Below, piece after piece: positions 1-7,379 of a stretch of 41,832 bases of DNA. The stretch lies in NCBI GenBank assembly GCA_964496705.1, contig CAZCBJ010000010.1, forward strand, positions 1-41,832, written 5' to 3'. The DNA is from CAZCBJ01 sp964496705 (GTDB lineage Bacteria; Chloroflexota; Anaerolineae; Anaerolineales; Anaerolineaceae). Positions within the stretch are counted from its first letter, which is position 1; the number at the start of each line of letters is the position of its first letter. A program made the position numbers and the translations under genes. Below the pieces are notes generated by a model. It saw nothing but the letters and a program-made list of their open reading frames with translations. It did not search any database and was not told the DNA's origin.

Positions 1-696
1 GTATGTGGTGATTCCCCATAAATCTATGCTCTCCAGCATGCCGGCTGTGATCATTCCGGAACGAAGCCCGTCATCCAGATCATGGGCGGTGTAGGCCAGC
101 TCATCGGCTACATTGGCAATCTGCGCTTCCATATTTCCGCGCAGCTCAGGGTTGTACTCCCGGGCGTCCGCCTTATCGTACTCGGTTTCATGTTTGACGA
201 TGCCTTCCAGCACTTCCCAGGACAGATTGAGTCCCGGGAAATCCGGATAGCGCCTCTCCAGTTGGGTGACGATGCGCAGGGATTGCTTGTTGTGGTCAAA
301 ACCACCACAATCGCGCATCAACCGCGCCAGAGTGGCTTCACCGGAATGTCCGAAAGCGGGGTGTCCGAGATCGTGAGCCAGGCAAATGGCTTCCACCAGG
401 TCTTCATTGGCGCCCAATGCTCTGGCCAGCGTGCGTCCGATCTGGGTGACTTCCAGGGTATGTGTCAATCGGGTGCGGTAATAATCCCCTTCATAGTTGA
501 TAAAAACCTGCGTTTTGTATTCCAGGCGGCGGAAGGCGGTGGTGTGCAGGATGCGGTCTCGATCGCGTTGAAAGCAGGAGCGGTATTTGGCCTCATCATC
601 GGGGTAATGTCGGCCGCGGGAATTTCTACTCCAGCAGCCGTACGGCGCCAGGCCGAGTTTTTCAATGTCTTCGAGTCGTTCGCGCGAATTATTCAT
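1..696 (-). CDS. dgt: dGTPase-like HD-domain triphosphohydrolase, 3' end outside the window
   Basis: The frame is open from ATG at 696 to the left edge (232 codons), so the C-terminus is missing. The protein matches the deoxyguanosinetriphosphate triphosphohydrolase-like family, which cleaves dNTPs to deoxynucleoside plus tripolyphosphate. Visible HD-domain ligands are H79 in RLTHTLEV and H108-D109 in LAHDLGHPAFGH; the family N-terminal motif RDRDRILHTTAFRRLEYKTQV precedes them (residues 45-64). A later AHDLDDG motif supplies the likely last metal ligand. The start overlaps the stop of the isopentenyl phosphate kinase by 8 bases (ATGAATAA), so the two are translationally coupled at the end of a minus-strand operon. 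The family is clear; exact substrate (dGTP or dNTPs in general) cannot be told from sequence. Confidence 0.86.
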   Translation of the reverse strand, partial: MNNSRERLEDIEKLGLAPYGCWSRNSRGRHYPDDEAKYRSCFQRDRDRILHTTAFRRLEYKTQVFINYEGDYYRTRLTHTLEVTQIGRTLARALGANEDLVEAICLAHDLGHPAFGHSGEATLARLMRDCGGFDHNKQSLRIVTQLERRYPDFPGLNLSWEVLEGIVKHETEYDKADAREYNPELRGNMEAQIANVADELAYTAHDLDDGLRSGMITAGMLESIDLWGITTY

Positions 697-1498
697 GTTC
701 ACCTGTCCCTTTTTCTATTGTCGTGCCGATTTTCTCCCCTCTCAGCGCGGCAGTCAGATTGCCGGGCTGTTCGCCGGAGAAGATCACCGCCTGTTGGATG
801 ACGTCCCGGACGACCAGGTTGAGCATTAATTGCACCTTCTGGTTCATCCCGCCGGTCACGTCCACCGCGGCAGAGCCGTGAATGTGCAATTTTAGCTGGT
901 GGAAGTTGCGAGGTGTGATGCGTTCTACCAGACGGGTGCAACCAGGGAAATCCTCCCAAACGCCTGCTTCGCTGCCGGCCAGCAGAATGCGCTGCGGGCG
1001 CATTCGCTCGGCGAGATGGACAAAAATATCCTCGGTGGAGAGTATGGTGCCGCCTCGCTCTGTATCAAAGACGGTATCGCCGTTGGTCAACGGAACCAGG
1101 CCAGCCTGCAAAGCAGCCTGCAGCGGACGGATTTGGATCTCCAACAGGCGTCCGTCAGCAGCCAGGGCGATGGCTGAAGGGGGAAAAGCCACCCCGGGCA
1201 CACCGGCATGGTGAAATGCCTCAATCACAATTTGGTTCAACGCCCGAGCTTCGTGCCAGACTTCTGCAAAGCCAATCCAATCTTTGGCGCTGCTGACCCC
1301 CGCGCGAGTGCCGTGCTTGACCGCCGCCCGGTGACCAAAAGAACCAGAGCCGTGACCAATAACCAGTTGCAAATCGGAGTTTTCTGCCCGTGCGGCGGCG
1401 ATTTCACTTGCCAGGCTCTCGATCACATCCGTTCGGGGTGTGCGTGGAGTGTGTTTATCGGTGATCAGGGAGCCGCCCAATTTAACCAGGCAAAGCAC
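689..1498 (-). CDS. Isopentenyl phosphate kinase
   Basis: Amino-acid-kinase fold protein of 269 residues that should phosphorylate isopentenyl phosphate to isopentenyl diphosphate, the last step of the alternative mevalonate pathway of Archaea and some Chloroflexi. It opens with the nucleotide-binding KLGGS (residues 6-10) and has GHGSGSFGH at 48-56, whose last histidine (H56) corresponds to the catalytic His that distinguishes this family from other amino-acid kinases. The start is a GTG at 1498 with GGAG about 9 bases upstream. It lies 13 bases after mevalonate kinase and overlaps the dGTPase gene by 8 bases. The neighbour makes phosphomevalonate; the decarboxylase that would link the two enzymes is not in the window. 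Alternative: fosfomycin kinase-like member, made unlikely by the mevalonate kinase neighbour. Confidence 0.92.
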   Translation of the reverse strand: MLCLVKLGGSLITDKHTPRTPRTDVIESLASEIAAARAENSDLQLVIGHGSGSFGHRAAVKHGTRAGVSSAKDWIGFAEVWHEARALNQIVIEAFHHAGVPGVAFPPSAIALAADGRLLEIQIRPLQAALQAGLVPLTNGDTVFDTERGGTILSTEDIFVHLAERMRPQRILLAGSEAGVWEDFPGCTRLVERITPRNFHQLKLHIHGSAAVDVTGGMNQKVQLMLNLVVRDVIQQAVIFSGEQPGNLTAALRGEKIGTTIEKGTGEHE

Positions 1499-1511
1499 TG
1501 CGGTTTCTCCG

Positions 1512-2462
1512 TCAGGGTTTTCCCGTCACGCGGGTAATGATGAGGTTTACTGCGCCGCATTCGCGCAGAGCCTGTTGAACAGCCTGCGCATTCTCAGGCC
1601 TGACCAGCGCAATGATGTTACCGCCCTGCCCGCTGCCCGAAAGCTTGGCGCCCAGCGCACCGGCCTTCAAGGCGACCTCCACCATTTGATCCAATTTCGG
1701 GTGGCTGACTCCCAGCTCACGCAATAATTGGTGGTTGTGAGTCATCAATGCGCCCAGATTGTCTGCAGGCCCATTTTCGATGAATTGGCGCGCTTTTTCA
1801 ACCAGCTCGCCAATGTGATCGAACAATGCCTCGTATTGTTGTGGATTATGCTGCCTGCCCAGGCGCACCTCACTCACCGCTTTGGCGGTGGAAGATGGGA
1901 TGCCGCTGTCAGCGATCAAAAGGGTGAACGGCTGTGTTACACGCAAAATTTGGATCGGTTCCCCGCGCAAGAAGTACACCGGTTTGCGATAGGTGATCAC
2001 CGTGTTGTCGATCCCGGAAGGGTTGCCGTGATATTTTTTCTCCACCTCATAAGCCAGTGCGCAGACGCTCGAATCGGGAAGCAGTCTGCCGAGAAATATG
2101 GACACTGCCCGCAGCATTGCCACCGTGACAGCCGCCCCGGAGCCCAGCCCGGCAGCCACAGGGATGCTGGATACGATGCGCAATTTCATCGCGGGCAGGT
2201 GCTCCAGACGCATGGCATCCTTGAGCAAGTCCAACGTGAGGCGCAAAGGGTGATCCGCTTCCAGAGCAGCCAGTTCAGCGTCTAGATGAATGGCTGGCGC
2301 TTCCAGTTGGATCTGGCCCACATTCCCCAGCGGGTTGGCGAGCACATAGACCCTGGCCTGCACATCCTCAATAGGCACGGCAATGGCCGGGCGGTGATAG
2401 ACAACTGCGTGCTCACCAAACAGAATGGCTTTGCCGGGCGCTGAAGCGTGAACGGCGGGCAT
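1512..2462 (-). CDS. mvk: Mevalonate kinase
   Basis: GHMP kinase of 316 residues, the usual bacterial/archaeal length, phosphorylating mevalonate with ATP in the cytoplasm. GHMP motif 1 is SAPGKAILFGEHAVVYHRPA from residue 7, motif 2 is PVAAGLGSGAAVTVA (101-115, the phosphate-binding loop), a HGNPSGID stretch carries the likely catalytic Asp (D152), and motif 3 KLSGSGQGGNI lies near residue 285. The second residue of the usual GSS in motif 2 is Gly here (GSG). The start ATG at 2460-2462 has GGAAGG upstream inside the end of the prenyltransferase gene, leaving one base between the genes. Together with the next gene this marks isoprenoid precursor synthesis by a mevalonate route rather than the MEP pathway. 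Confidence 0.95.
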   Translation of the reverse strand: MPAVHASAPGKAILFGEHAVVYHRPAIAVPIEDVQARVYVLANPLGNVGQIQLEAPAIHLDAELAALEADHPLRLTLDLLKDAMRLEHLPAMKLRIVSSIPVAAGLGSGAAVTVAMLRAVSIFLGRLLPDSSVCALAYEVEKKYHGNPSGIDNTVITYRKPVYFLRGEPIQILRVTQPFTLLIADSGIPSSTAKAVSEVRLGRQHNPQQYEALFDHIGELVEKARQFIENGPADNLGALMTHNHQLLRELGVSHPKLDQMVEVALKAGALGAKLSGSGQGGNIIALVRPENAQAVQQALRECGAVNLIITRVTGKP

Positions 2463-2463
2463 T

Positions 2464-3351
2464 TTAACCTTCCGGCCAGGGCAAATAGAAAATGAACAGC
2501 ACTGCCAGACCGAACAACAGGACGGTGATCTGCAGGGGACGGTCGGAGAGTGCGATCTCTTCCGGTGCGCTGCCCTCGCCTTTGATCTGGATCAGGTACA
2601 GCCAGCGAAAGATGCCGTACAACACAAAGGGTATGGTCAGCATCATGGAATGATTGGCAGGCAGGTTGGGGGCTGAGAAGGTGTACAGACTGTAGGCGAT
2701 AATGGTGGTGCTGCTGACGATGGTGATCAACTGGTCGAGCAAGGGGATGGAATAGCCGTCCAGCACGCGCCGGGATGAGGCGGCTCCGCTGGCCAACTGT
2801 GAAAGCTCCGCCCGGCGTTTGCCAAAACCCAGATAGAGCGAAAACAATGTGGTCACCACATACAACCAGGGGGAGAAACGTTCCACCTGGATGAGGGTGA
2901 CGCCAGCGCCCACGCGGAGAACATAGCCGGAGGCCAGGATCAGCACATCCAGCAGGGGGATGTGCTTCAGTTTGGATGAATAGGCCAGATTGACGACAAA
3001 ATAAATGGCTGAGATCAGCGCAAAAGCCGGAGAAAGCAGGTAGGCGGACGGGAAGGTAATCACCACCAGGATCACCACGGCGATGATTGCGGTGCGAATG
3101 GGCAGCCTGCCAGATGCGATGGGGCGGTTGCGCTTGGTGGGATGCTTGCGGTCGGCTTCAACATCCAATATGTCGTTGATGATGTACACTGCGCCGGAAA
3201 GCAGACCGAACAAGAGCATGCCTGCCACGGCATGCAAAAGGGCATTCAGATTGAACAACTGCCGGTCAAAGATGAGCGGTGCCAGGACGAAGGCATTCTT
3301 CATCCATTGGCGGGGACGCATGGTTTTGAGAAGCGCTTTTAGCATTTTCAT
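2464..3351 (-). CDS. UbiA-family prenyltransferase, decaprenyl-phosphate phosphoribose synthase type
   Basis: Polytopic membrane protein of 295 residues with about eight hydrophobic segments. The prenyl-diphosphate/metal motif NDxxDxxxD is at N59-D60-D63-D67, followed by the KRNRPIASG loop. The later segments LDVLILASGYVLRVGAG and LYLGFGKRRAEL resemble the decaprenyl-phosphate phosphoribosyltransferase branch (Mycobacterium Rv3806c type), which attaches phosphoribose to polyprenyl phosphate, more than quinone-type UbiA. Family knowledge therefore suggests a lipid-linked pentose donor; the exact acceptor is inferred. First gene of the minus-strand operon leading into mevalonate kinase, so it may use the polyprenyl made by that pathway. 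ATG at 3351 and ATG at 3345 are both possible and neither has a Shine-Dalgarno sequence. Alternative: another UbiA member. Confidence 0.8.
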   Translation of the reverse strand: MKMLKALLKTMRPRQWMKNAFVLAPLIFDRQLFNLNALLHAVAGMLLFGLLSGAVYIINDILDVEADRKHPTKRNRPIASGRLPIRTAIIAVVILVVITFPSAYLLSPAFALISAIYFVVNLAYSSKLKHIPLLDVLILASGYVLRVGAGVTLIQVERFSPWLYVVTTLFSLYLGFGKRRAELSQLASGAASSRRVLDGYSIPLLDQLITIVSSTTIIAYSLYTFSAPNLPANHSMMLTIPFVLYGIFRWLYLIQIKGEGSAPEEIALSDRPLQITVLLFGLAVLFIFYLPWPEG

Positions 3352-3531
3352 AATATATTATATTATCTAATTAATGAGGTTAGGGTGTAGTCTACTAATC
3401 CCAAGAACGTAAAGCAAGTCGGTTAGTTAATCGTCTACTTTGCATTCAAATAAATCTATTACATTGGCAATAAATTGGAAATCATTGTAACTAGCTAAGC
3501 ATATTTGGAGTCGCATCTTTCGGAGTAAAAA
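3352..3531. other. AT-rich divergent intergenic region
   Basis: The longest gene-free stretch in the window (180 bases), between divergently transcribed genes. It is markedly AT-rich compared with the flanks to its left. On the plus strand a weak promoter can be drawn (TTGGCA at 3464-3469 with TGTAAC 16 bases later), and GGAG at 3522-3525 is a ribosome-binding site for the next gene. I see no RNA gene, repeat or clear terminator in it. Confidence 0.5.
3357..3362 (-). promoter_or_regulatory. Candidate -10 box of the isoprenoid operon, possibly leaderless
   Basis: On the minus strand a perfect TATAAT (3362 down to 3357) ends five bases before the ATG at 3351, which would put the transcript start at or next to the start codon. 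No good -35 box is seen, and the surrounding sequence is so AT-rich that chance is a real possibility. Confidence 0.35.
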
Positions 3532-4656
3532 ATGGTGACGAATAGGCAATTACGAACTTTGATTCCACTAATCATCATAATTTTTGGTTTTGCCAGTAGA
3601 TTTATTTTAATCGGACGTGGATATAATTACGATTTTAGTTCATACTCTATTGTGCTTGGAATAATGGAAGAGGGGGGAAATGTTTACTCTAGCACAACAA
3701 GATACAATTATGGTCCAATATGGTTCCATACCTTGAACTCAATTTTTAATTTGGCACAAAAAGACTTCTTTACGTTTCGAATTTTATTAGTAGCTTTGCT
3801 TTCTCTGGTTGATTTCATGATATTCTTAATTTTACATAAGAGATTGGGAAGAACCATTGCCTTTTACTTTTTTCTTAATCCAATATCAATCATCATTACT
3901 GGTTATCATAATCAGTTTGATAATCTCGCACTTTTGCTTGGTATGATATCAGTTCTAATGATAGGTGATGATCACGAACAATCCTTAGATATCACAAAAA
4001 TATCTGGGTTATTCATTCTTGGTTTATCTATTGCGACAAAACATATACTGTTTGCTTTTCCAATTTGGTTAGCATTAAAGCAAAAGGGGTTTATATCGAA
4101 GATGCTAATTATTCTTGTTCCATCAATGCTATTCATTTTTAGTTTTCTTCCTTATTGGAAAGAAGGTAATCAAGGAATCATTCAAAATGTCTTCCTATAT
4201 AAATCTTTTAATAATGCTTTTTTATATCAGTTGTTGATTCCTGTGAATGTCGGACCTATAAGTAGTAGCAGTTTTATTTGGCTGTTGGCGCTCATTTTAT
4301 TCGGTTATATTTTCAGAAAAAAAAATACATTTGATTCGTTATTTTTATATACCGCAATTCTATTGATTACATCTCCTGCAGTAGCTAATCAATATCTAGC
4401 TATTGTCATGCCCTTTGTGGCCTCTTCTCTAAATCCTTTCACCTTGTCATTTGTTGTTCTCGGGTCGATCTATTTATTCTTAGACTTTGATGGTCTTCAT
4501 GCAATAAAAATTTTATCGGAAGTTGTTCATCATTATAATTTTTTCATTTATTTTGTTCTATTATTATTATTAGCTCTTGGATTCATCAAAGGGGTTTGGG
4601 GTGCACAATTGCAAAAAATTTTTGCAGTTATAAGTCAAAAGTTGGCAAAAAAATGA
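3532..4656 (+). CDS. GT-C-type integral membrane glycosyltransferase (Gpi18/ALG6-like), AT-rich
   Basis: Protein of 374 residues, almost entirely hydrophobic, with about nine or ten predicted membrane segments. An early loop contains DFSSYS and YNYGPIWFH, and a later loop contains NPISIIITGYHNQFDNLAL, resembling the loop pattern (N-P...G..QFD) of polyprenol-phosphate-sugar-using mannosyltransferases related to Gpi18/ALG6. It would transfer a sugar outside the membrane; donor and acceptor are unknown. ATG at 3532 has GGAG six bases upstream. The gene is around 30 percent G+C by eye and uses many ATA, AGA and TTA codons, unlike all neighbours, which indicates acquisition by transfer. It stands alone on the plus strand between a minus-strand operon and tlyA. 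Family placement is moderate; a membrane glycosyltransferase of some kind is likely. Confidence 0.62.
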   Translation: MVTNRQLRTLIPLIIIIFGFASRFILIGRGYNYDFSSYSIVLGIMEEGGNVYSSTTRYNYGPIWFHTLNSIFNLAQKDFFTFRILLVALLSLVDFMIFLILHKRLGRTIAFYFFLNPISIIITGYHNQFDNLALLLGMISVLMIGDDHEQSLDITKISGLFILGLSIATKHILFAFPIWLALKQKGFISKMLIILVPSMLFIFSFLPYWKEGNQGIIQNVFLYKSFNNAFLYQLLIPVNVGPISSSSFIWLLALILFGYIFRKKNTFDSLFLYTAILLITSPAVANQYLAIVMPFVASSLNPFTLSFVVLGSIYLFLDFDGLHAIKILSEVVHHYNFFIYFVLLLLLALGFIKGVWGAQLQKIFAVISQKLAKK

Positions 4657-4680
4657 TAGATTTTGTTTTCATAATATAAG

Positions 4681-4706
4681 CCAATGAAGATGCTCTTCTT
4701 TATTGG
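4681..4706 (+). repeat. Imperfect inverted repeat upstream of tlyA
   Basis: CCAATGAAGA (4681-4690), loop TGC, then TCTTC, a TTT bulge and ATTGG (to 4706): a ten-pair stem with a three-base bulge. No T-run follows on the plus strand, so it is not a convincing terminator. It marks the end of the AT-rich island. Confidence 0.4.
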
Positions 4707-4729
4707 TCGAAAATTAGTTGACCTAAGAA

Positions 4730-5530
4730 ATGCCAGAAAAAGAATCGATGCCAAAAATCCGTCTTGATCAATTGCTAATTGACCGGGGGTTGGAGGAGAG
4801 CCGCACCCGCGCTCAGCGCCTGGTGATGGCTGGTCAGGTGCGCGTGAACGGGCAGGTGATGCTGAAGCCTTCGAGCCTGGTGCTGGTTTCGGACGAGATT
4901 GCTATTGAAAAAGGCGAAAAATATGTTTCGCGGGGCGGTTTCAAATTGGAAGCTGCCTTGCAGTCATTTCACCTGACCGAACTGGACGGATGGATTTGCG
5001 CAGATGTGGGCGCGTCAACCGGCGGCTTCACCGACTGCCTGCTGCAGCACGGTGCGAGGCGCGTTTACGCGCTGGATGTAGGTTATGGCTTGTTGCATTG
5101 GAAGCTACGCCAGGATGCGCGGGTGGTATGCATGGAGCGAACCAATGCGCGCTTTGTGCAGAAATTGCCAGAGCCAGTGCAATTAGCGGTGGTTGATTCC
5201 TCGTTTATCTCGCTCAGGGTGTTATTGCCCGTGATTCTGCAATGGCTTGACTCGCCAGCCGGCAAGGTTGTGGCATTGATCAAACCCCAATTCGAGGCGG
5301 GCAGGGCGGAAGCTGCCAGGGGCGAGGGTGTGGTGCGCGATCCGACTGTCCACCGCATGGTGGTGCTGGAAGTGGGGCAATTTGCCATGCGCCTGGGCTT
5401 TCATGTGCATGGCTTGATCCGATCCCCCCTGCTCGGTCCAAAGGGAAACACTGAGTTCTTGATTCATCTTGAGCTGTCGGACCAGGGAAGCAGCGATTTG
5501 AATACGCTGGTAGCGGGCGTGTTTTCTTGA
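4730..5530 (+). CDS. tlyA: TlyA-family rRNA (cytidine-2'-O)-methyltransferase
   Basis: Protein of 266 residues with an N-terminal S4 RNA-binding domain (LDQLLIDRGLEESRTRAQRL, then VMAGQVRVNG) and a FtsJ-like Rossmann methyltransferase domain (SAM motif DVGASTGGFTDCLL, then ALDVGYGLL). TlyA proteins 2'-O-methylate cytidines in 16S and/or 23S rRNA; some have haemolysin annotations. The linker EKYVSRGGFKLEAAL is typical for the family. ATG at 4748 (MPKIRLDQLL) fits family N-termini as well as ATG at 4730; neither has a clear ribosome-binding site. It lies directly downstream of the AT-rich island, with normal base composition from its first codons on, and 49 bases upstream of lepA. Confidence 0.92.
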   Translation: MPEKESMPKIRLDQLLIDRGLEESRTRAQRLVMAGQVRVNGQVMLKPSSLVLVSDEIAIEKGEKYVSRGGFKLEAALQSFHLTELDGWICADVGASTGGFTDCLLQHGARRVYALDVGYGLLHWKLRQDARVVCMERTNARFVQKLPEPVQLAVVDSSFISLRVLLPVILQWLDSPAGKVVALIKPQFEAGRAEAARGEGVVRDPTVHRMVVLEVGQFAMRLGFHVHGLIRSPLLGPKGNTEFLIHLELSDQGSSDLNTLVAGVFS

Positions 5531-5569
5531 TTTTCAGCATCTGAAAATAAGCCGGTTTTAAGGTATACT
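5531..5569 (+). promoter_or_regulatory. lepA promoter with perfect inverted repeat over the -35 box
   Basis: TATACT at 5564-5569 lies 17 bases after CTGAAA at 5541-5546, a good sigma-70-type spacing. The -35 box is the right arm of a perfect inverted repeat, TTTTCAG-CAT-CTGAAAA (5531-5547), that starts directly after the tlyA stop. The predicted transcript start is only about 3-4 bases before the lepA ATG. The repeat could be an operator or a weak hairpin; its role is inferred. Confidence 0.6.
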
Positions 5570-5579
5570 ACTACCCGTT

Positions 5580-7379
5580 ATGGAACTGGCCGTTCGCAAC
5601 TTTTGCATCATTGCCCATGTTGACCACGGCAAGTCAACCCTGGCAGACCGCCTGCTCCAACTCACCGGCACCATCTCGGACCGCGATATGATGGAGCAGG
5701 TGCTGGACAATATGGAGCTGGAACGCGAAAAAGGGGTGACCATCAAGGCATCCGCGGTGCGCATGAATTACACCGCCCAGGACGGCGTCGCCTATGAGCT
5801 GAATTTAATTGATACGCCGGGGCATGTGGACTTTAATTACGAAGTGAACCGCGCTTTGGCGGCGTGTGAAGGCGCGTTATTGGTGGTGGATGCCTCGCAG
5901 GGTGTGGAAGCGCAAACGTTGGCCAACCTATATCTGGCGTTGGAAAACGACCTGGTGATCATCCCGGTGATCAACAAGATTGATCTAATCTCTGCCCGAC
6001 CTGATGAGGTTGCACAGGACATCAGCCATCTGTTGGGCGGTAATCCGGATGAAATCATGCGCATATCGGCAAAGGACGGCATCAATGTGGATCAGGTTTT
6101 GTCTGCCATCGTGGAAAAAATCCCTCCGCCCAGGGGCGATGGGGAAGCCCCGCTGCAGGCGCTGATCTTTGATTCGCATTATGATTCTTATAAAGGAGTG
6201 GTTGCCTACGTGCGCGTGATCAACGGCACCATCCTGCTGGGGGATACGCTGCACTTGATGGCGCATGATGTAGATTTAAAACCGGTTGAAATTGGCATCT
6301 TTGCCCCGGTCATGCGCCCGATTGATCATCTGACTGTGGGTGATGTCGGATATATCGCCACTGGCTTGAAAACTGTCTCCGAGTGCCGGGTGGGGGATAC
6401 CATCACGCACGCCAACCGGCCGGCGGCTATGCCGCTGCCGGGCTACCAGCAAGCCAAGCCGATGGTGTTTGCGGGCATTTATCCGGTGGAAGGCGAAGAT
6501 TATCCGGATTTGCGCGACGCATTGGAGAAATTGCAGCTCAATGATGCCGCGTTGATTTATGAGCCCGAGACCTCTCAAGCGTTGAACTTTGGCTTTCGCT
6601 GCGGTTTCCTGGGCTTGTTTCACATGGAAATATTCCAGGAGCGGCTGGAGCGCGAGTACGATATGGATATTGTCGTCACCGCGCCCAGTGTGGAATACGA
6701 AGTGATGCTCAAGAATGGGGATCTCCTGCGCATCGATTCACCTGCGCTCCTGCCGGATGAAAATTCGATTGAAGAGATTCGCGAACCCTGGATGCTGCTG
6801 GAAATATTCACCCCGACCGAATTTTTCGGGACAGTCATGGATCTGGTCACCAAGCGTCGCGGGATATTCAAGAGCCAGGATTTCCCGGCGCCCAAACGGG
6901 TGCAGTTAACTTTTGAAATCCAATTATCCGAGCTGATCGTTGATTTCTTTGATGAGCTCAAATCCAGAACACGCGGTTATGCGTCGATGGATTATCAATT
7001 TCTGGAATACCGTCCCGGTGATTTGGTGAAGCTGGATGTGCTGGTGGGCGGTGATCCGGTGGATGCCTTGACCACCATCGTACACCGGCAGGATGCGTAT
7101 CACAAAGGCCAACGTTTGATCACCAAGCTCAAAGAACTCATTCCCAGGCAAATGTATGATGTGTCCATTCAGGCATCCGCCAGTGGGCGGGTGATCTCAC
7201 GCGCCAATGTGAAAGCCATGCGCAAGGATGTGCTGGCAAAATGTTACGGCGGTGATATCACCCGCAAAAAGAAATTGCTTGAAAAGCAAAAGCGTGGGAA
7301 ACGGCGGATGAAGATGATCGGCAGCGTGGAAATTCCTCAAGAGGCTTTCATGGCTGTGCTGCGCCTGGAGGATGAGTGA
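5580..7379 (+). CDS. lepA: Translation elongation factor 4 (LepA)
   Basis: Ribosomal GTPase of 599 residues, full family length, which acts on stalled or mistranslocated ribosomes. The N-terminus carries G1 AHVDHGKST, switch-region EREKGVTIKA, G3 DTPGHVDF and G4 NKID; the middle has the EF4 signatures PMVFAGIYPVEGEDYPDLRDAL (split here: PMVFAGIYPV, then DYPDLRDAL) and GFGFRCGFLGLFHMEI-like sequence; the C-terminus has the basic KRGKRRMKMIGSVEIPQEAF tail specific to LepA, which separates it from TypA/BipA and EF-G. The ATG at 5580 is the only usable start: an in-frame TAA lies 21 bases upstream with no ATG/GTG/TTG between. No Shine-Dalgarno precedes it and a promoter -10 box lies just 10 bases upstream, so a leaderless mRNA is likely. 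Confidence 0.97.
   Translation: MELAVRNFCIIAHVDHGKSTLADRLLQLTGTISDRDMMEQVLDNMELEREKGVTIKASAVRMNYTAQDGVAYELNLIDTPGHVDFNYEVNRALAACEGALLVVDASQGVEAQTLANLYLALENDLVIIPVINKIDLISARPDEVAQDISHLLGGNPDEIMRISAKDGINVDQVLSAIVEKIPPPRGDGEAPLQALIFDSHYDSYKGVVAYVRVINGTILLGDTLHLMAHDVDLKPVEIGIFAPVMRPIDHLTVGDVGYIATGLKTVSECRVGDTITHANRPAAMPLPGYQQAKPMVFAGIYPVEGEDYPDLRDALEKLQLNDAALIYEPETSQALNFGFRCGFLGLFHMEIFQERLEREYDMDIVVTAPSVEYEVMLKNGDLLRIDSPALLPDENSIEEIREPWMLLEIFTPTEFFGTVMDLVTKRRGIFKSQDFPAPKRVQLTFEIQLSELIVDFFDELKSRTRGYASMDYQFLEYRPGDLVKLDVLVGGDPVDALTTIVHRQDAYHKGQRLITKLKELIPRQMYDVSIQASASGRVISRANVKAMRKDVLAKCYGGDITRKKKLLEKQKRGKRRMKMIGSVEIPQEAFMAVLRLEDE

Noticed and set aside
3352..4729. AT-rich island as a mobile element
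   Set aside because: No transposase, integrase, terminal repeat pair or target-site duplication is visible; composition alone supports transfer but not a specific element.
5580..7379. TypA/BipA or EF-G as identity of the GTPase
   Set aside because: The length of 599 residues, the FRCGFLGLFHMEI segment and the basic KRGKRRMKMIG tail are LepA-specific.
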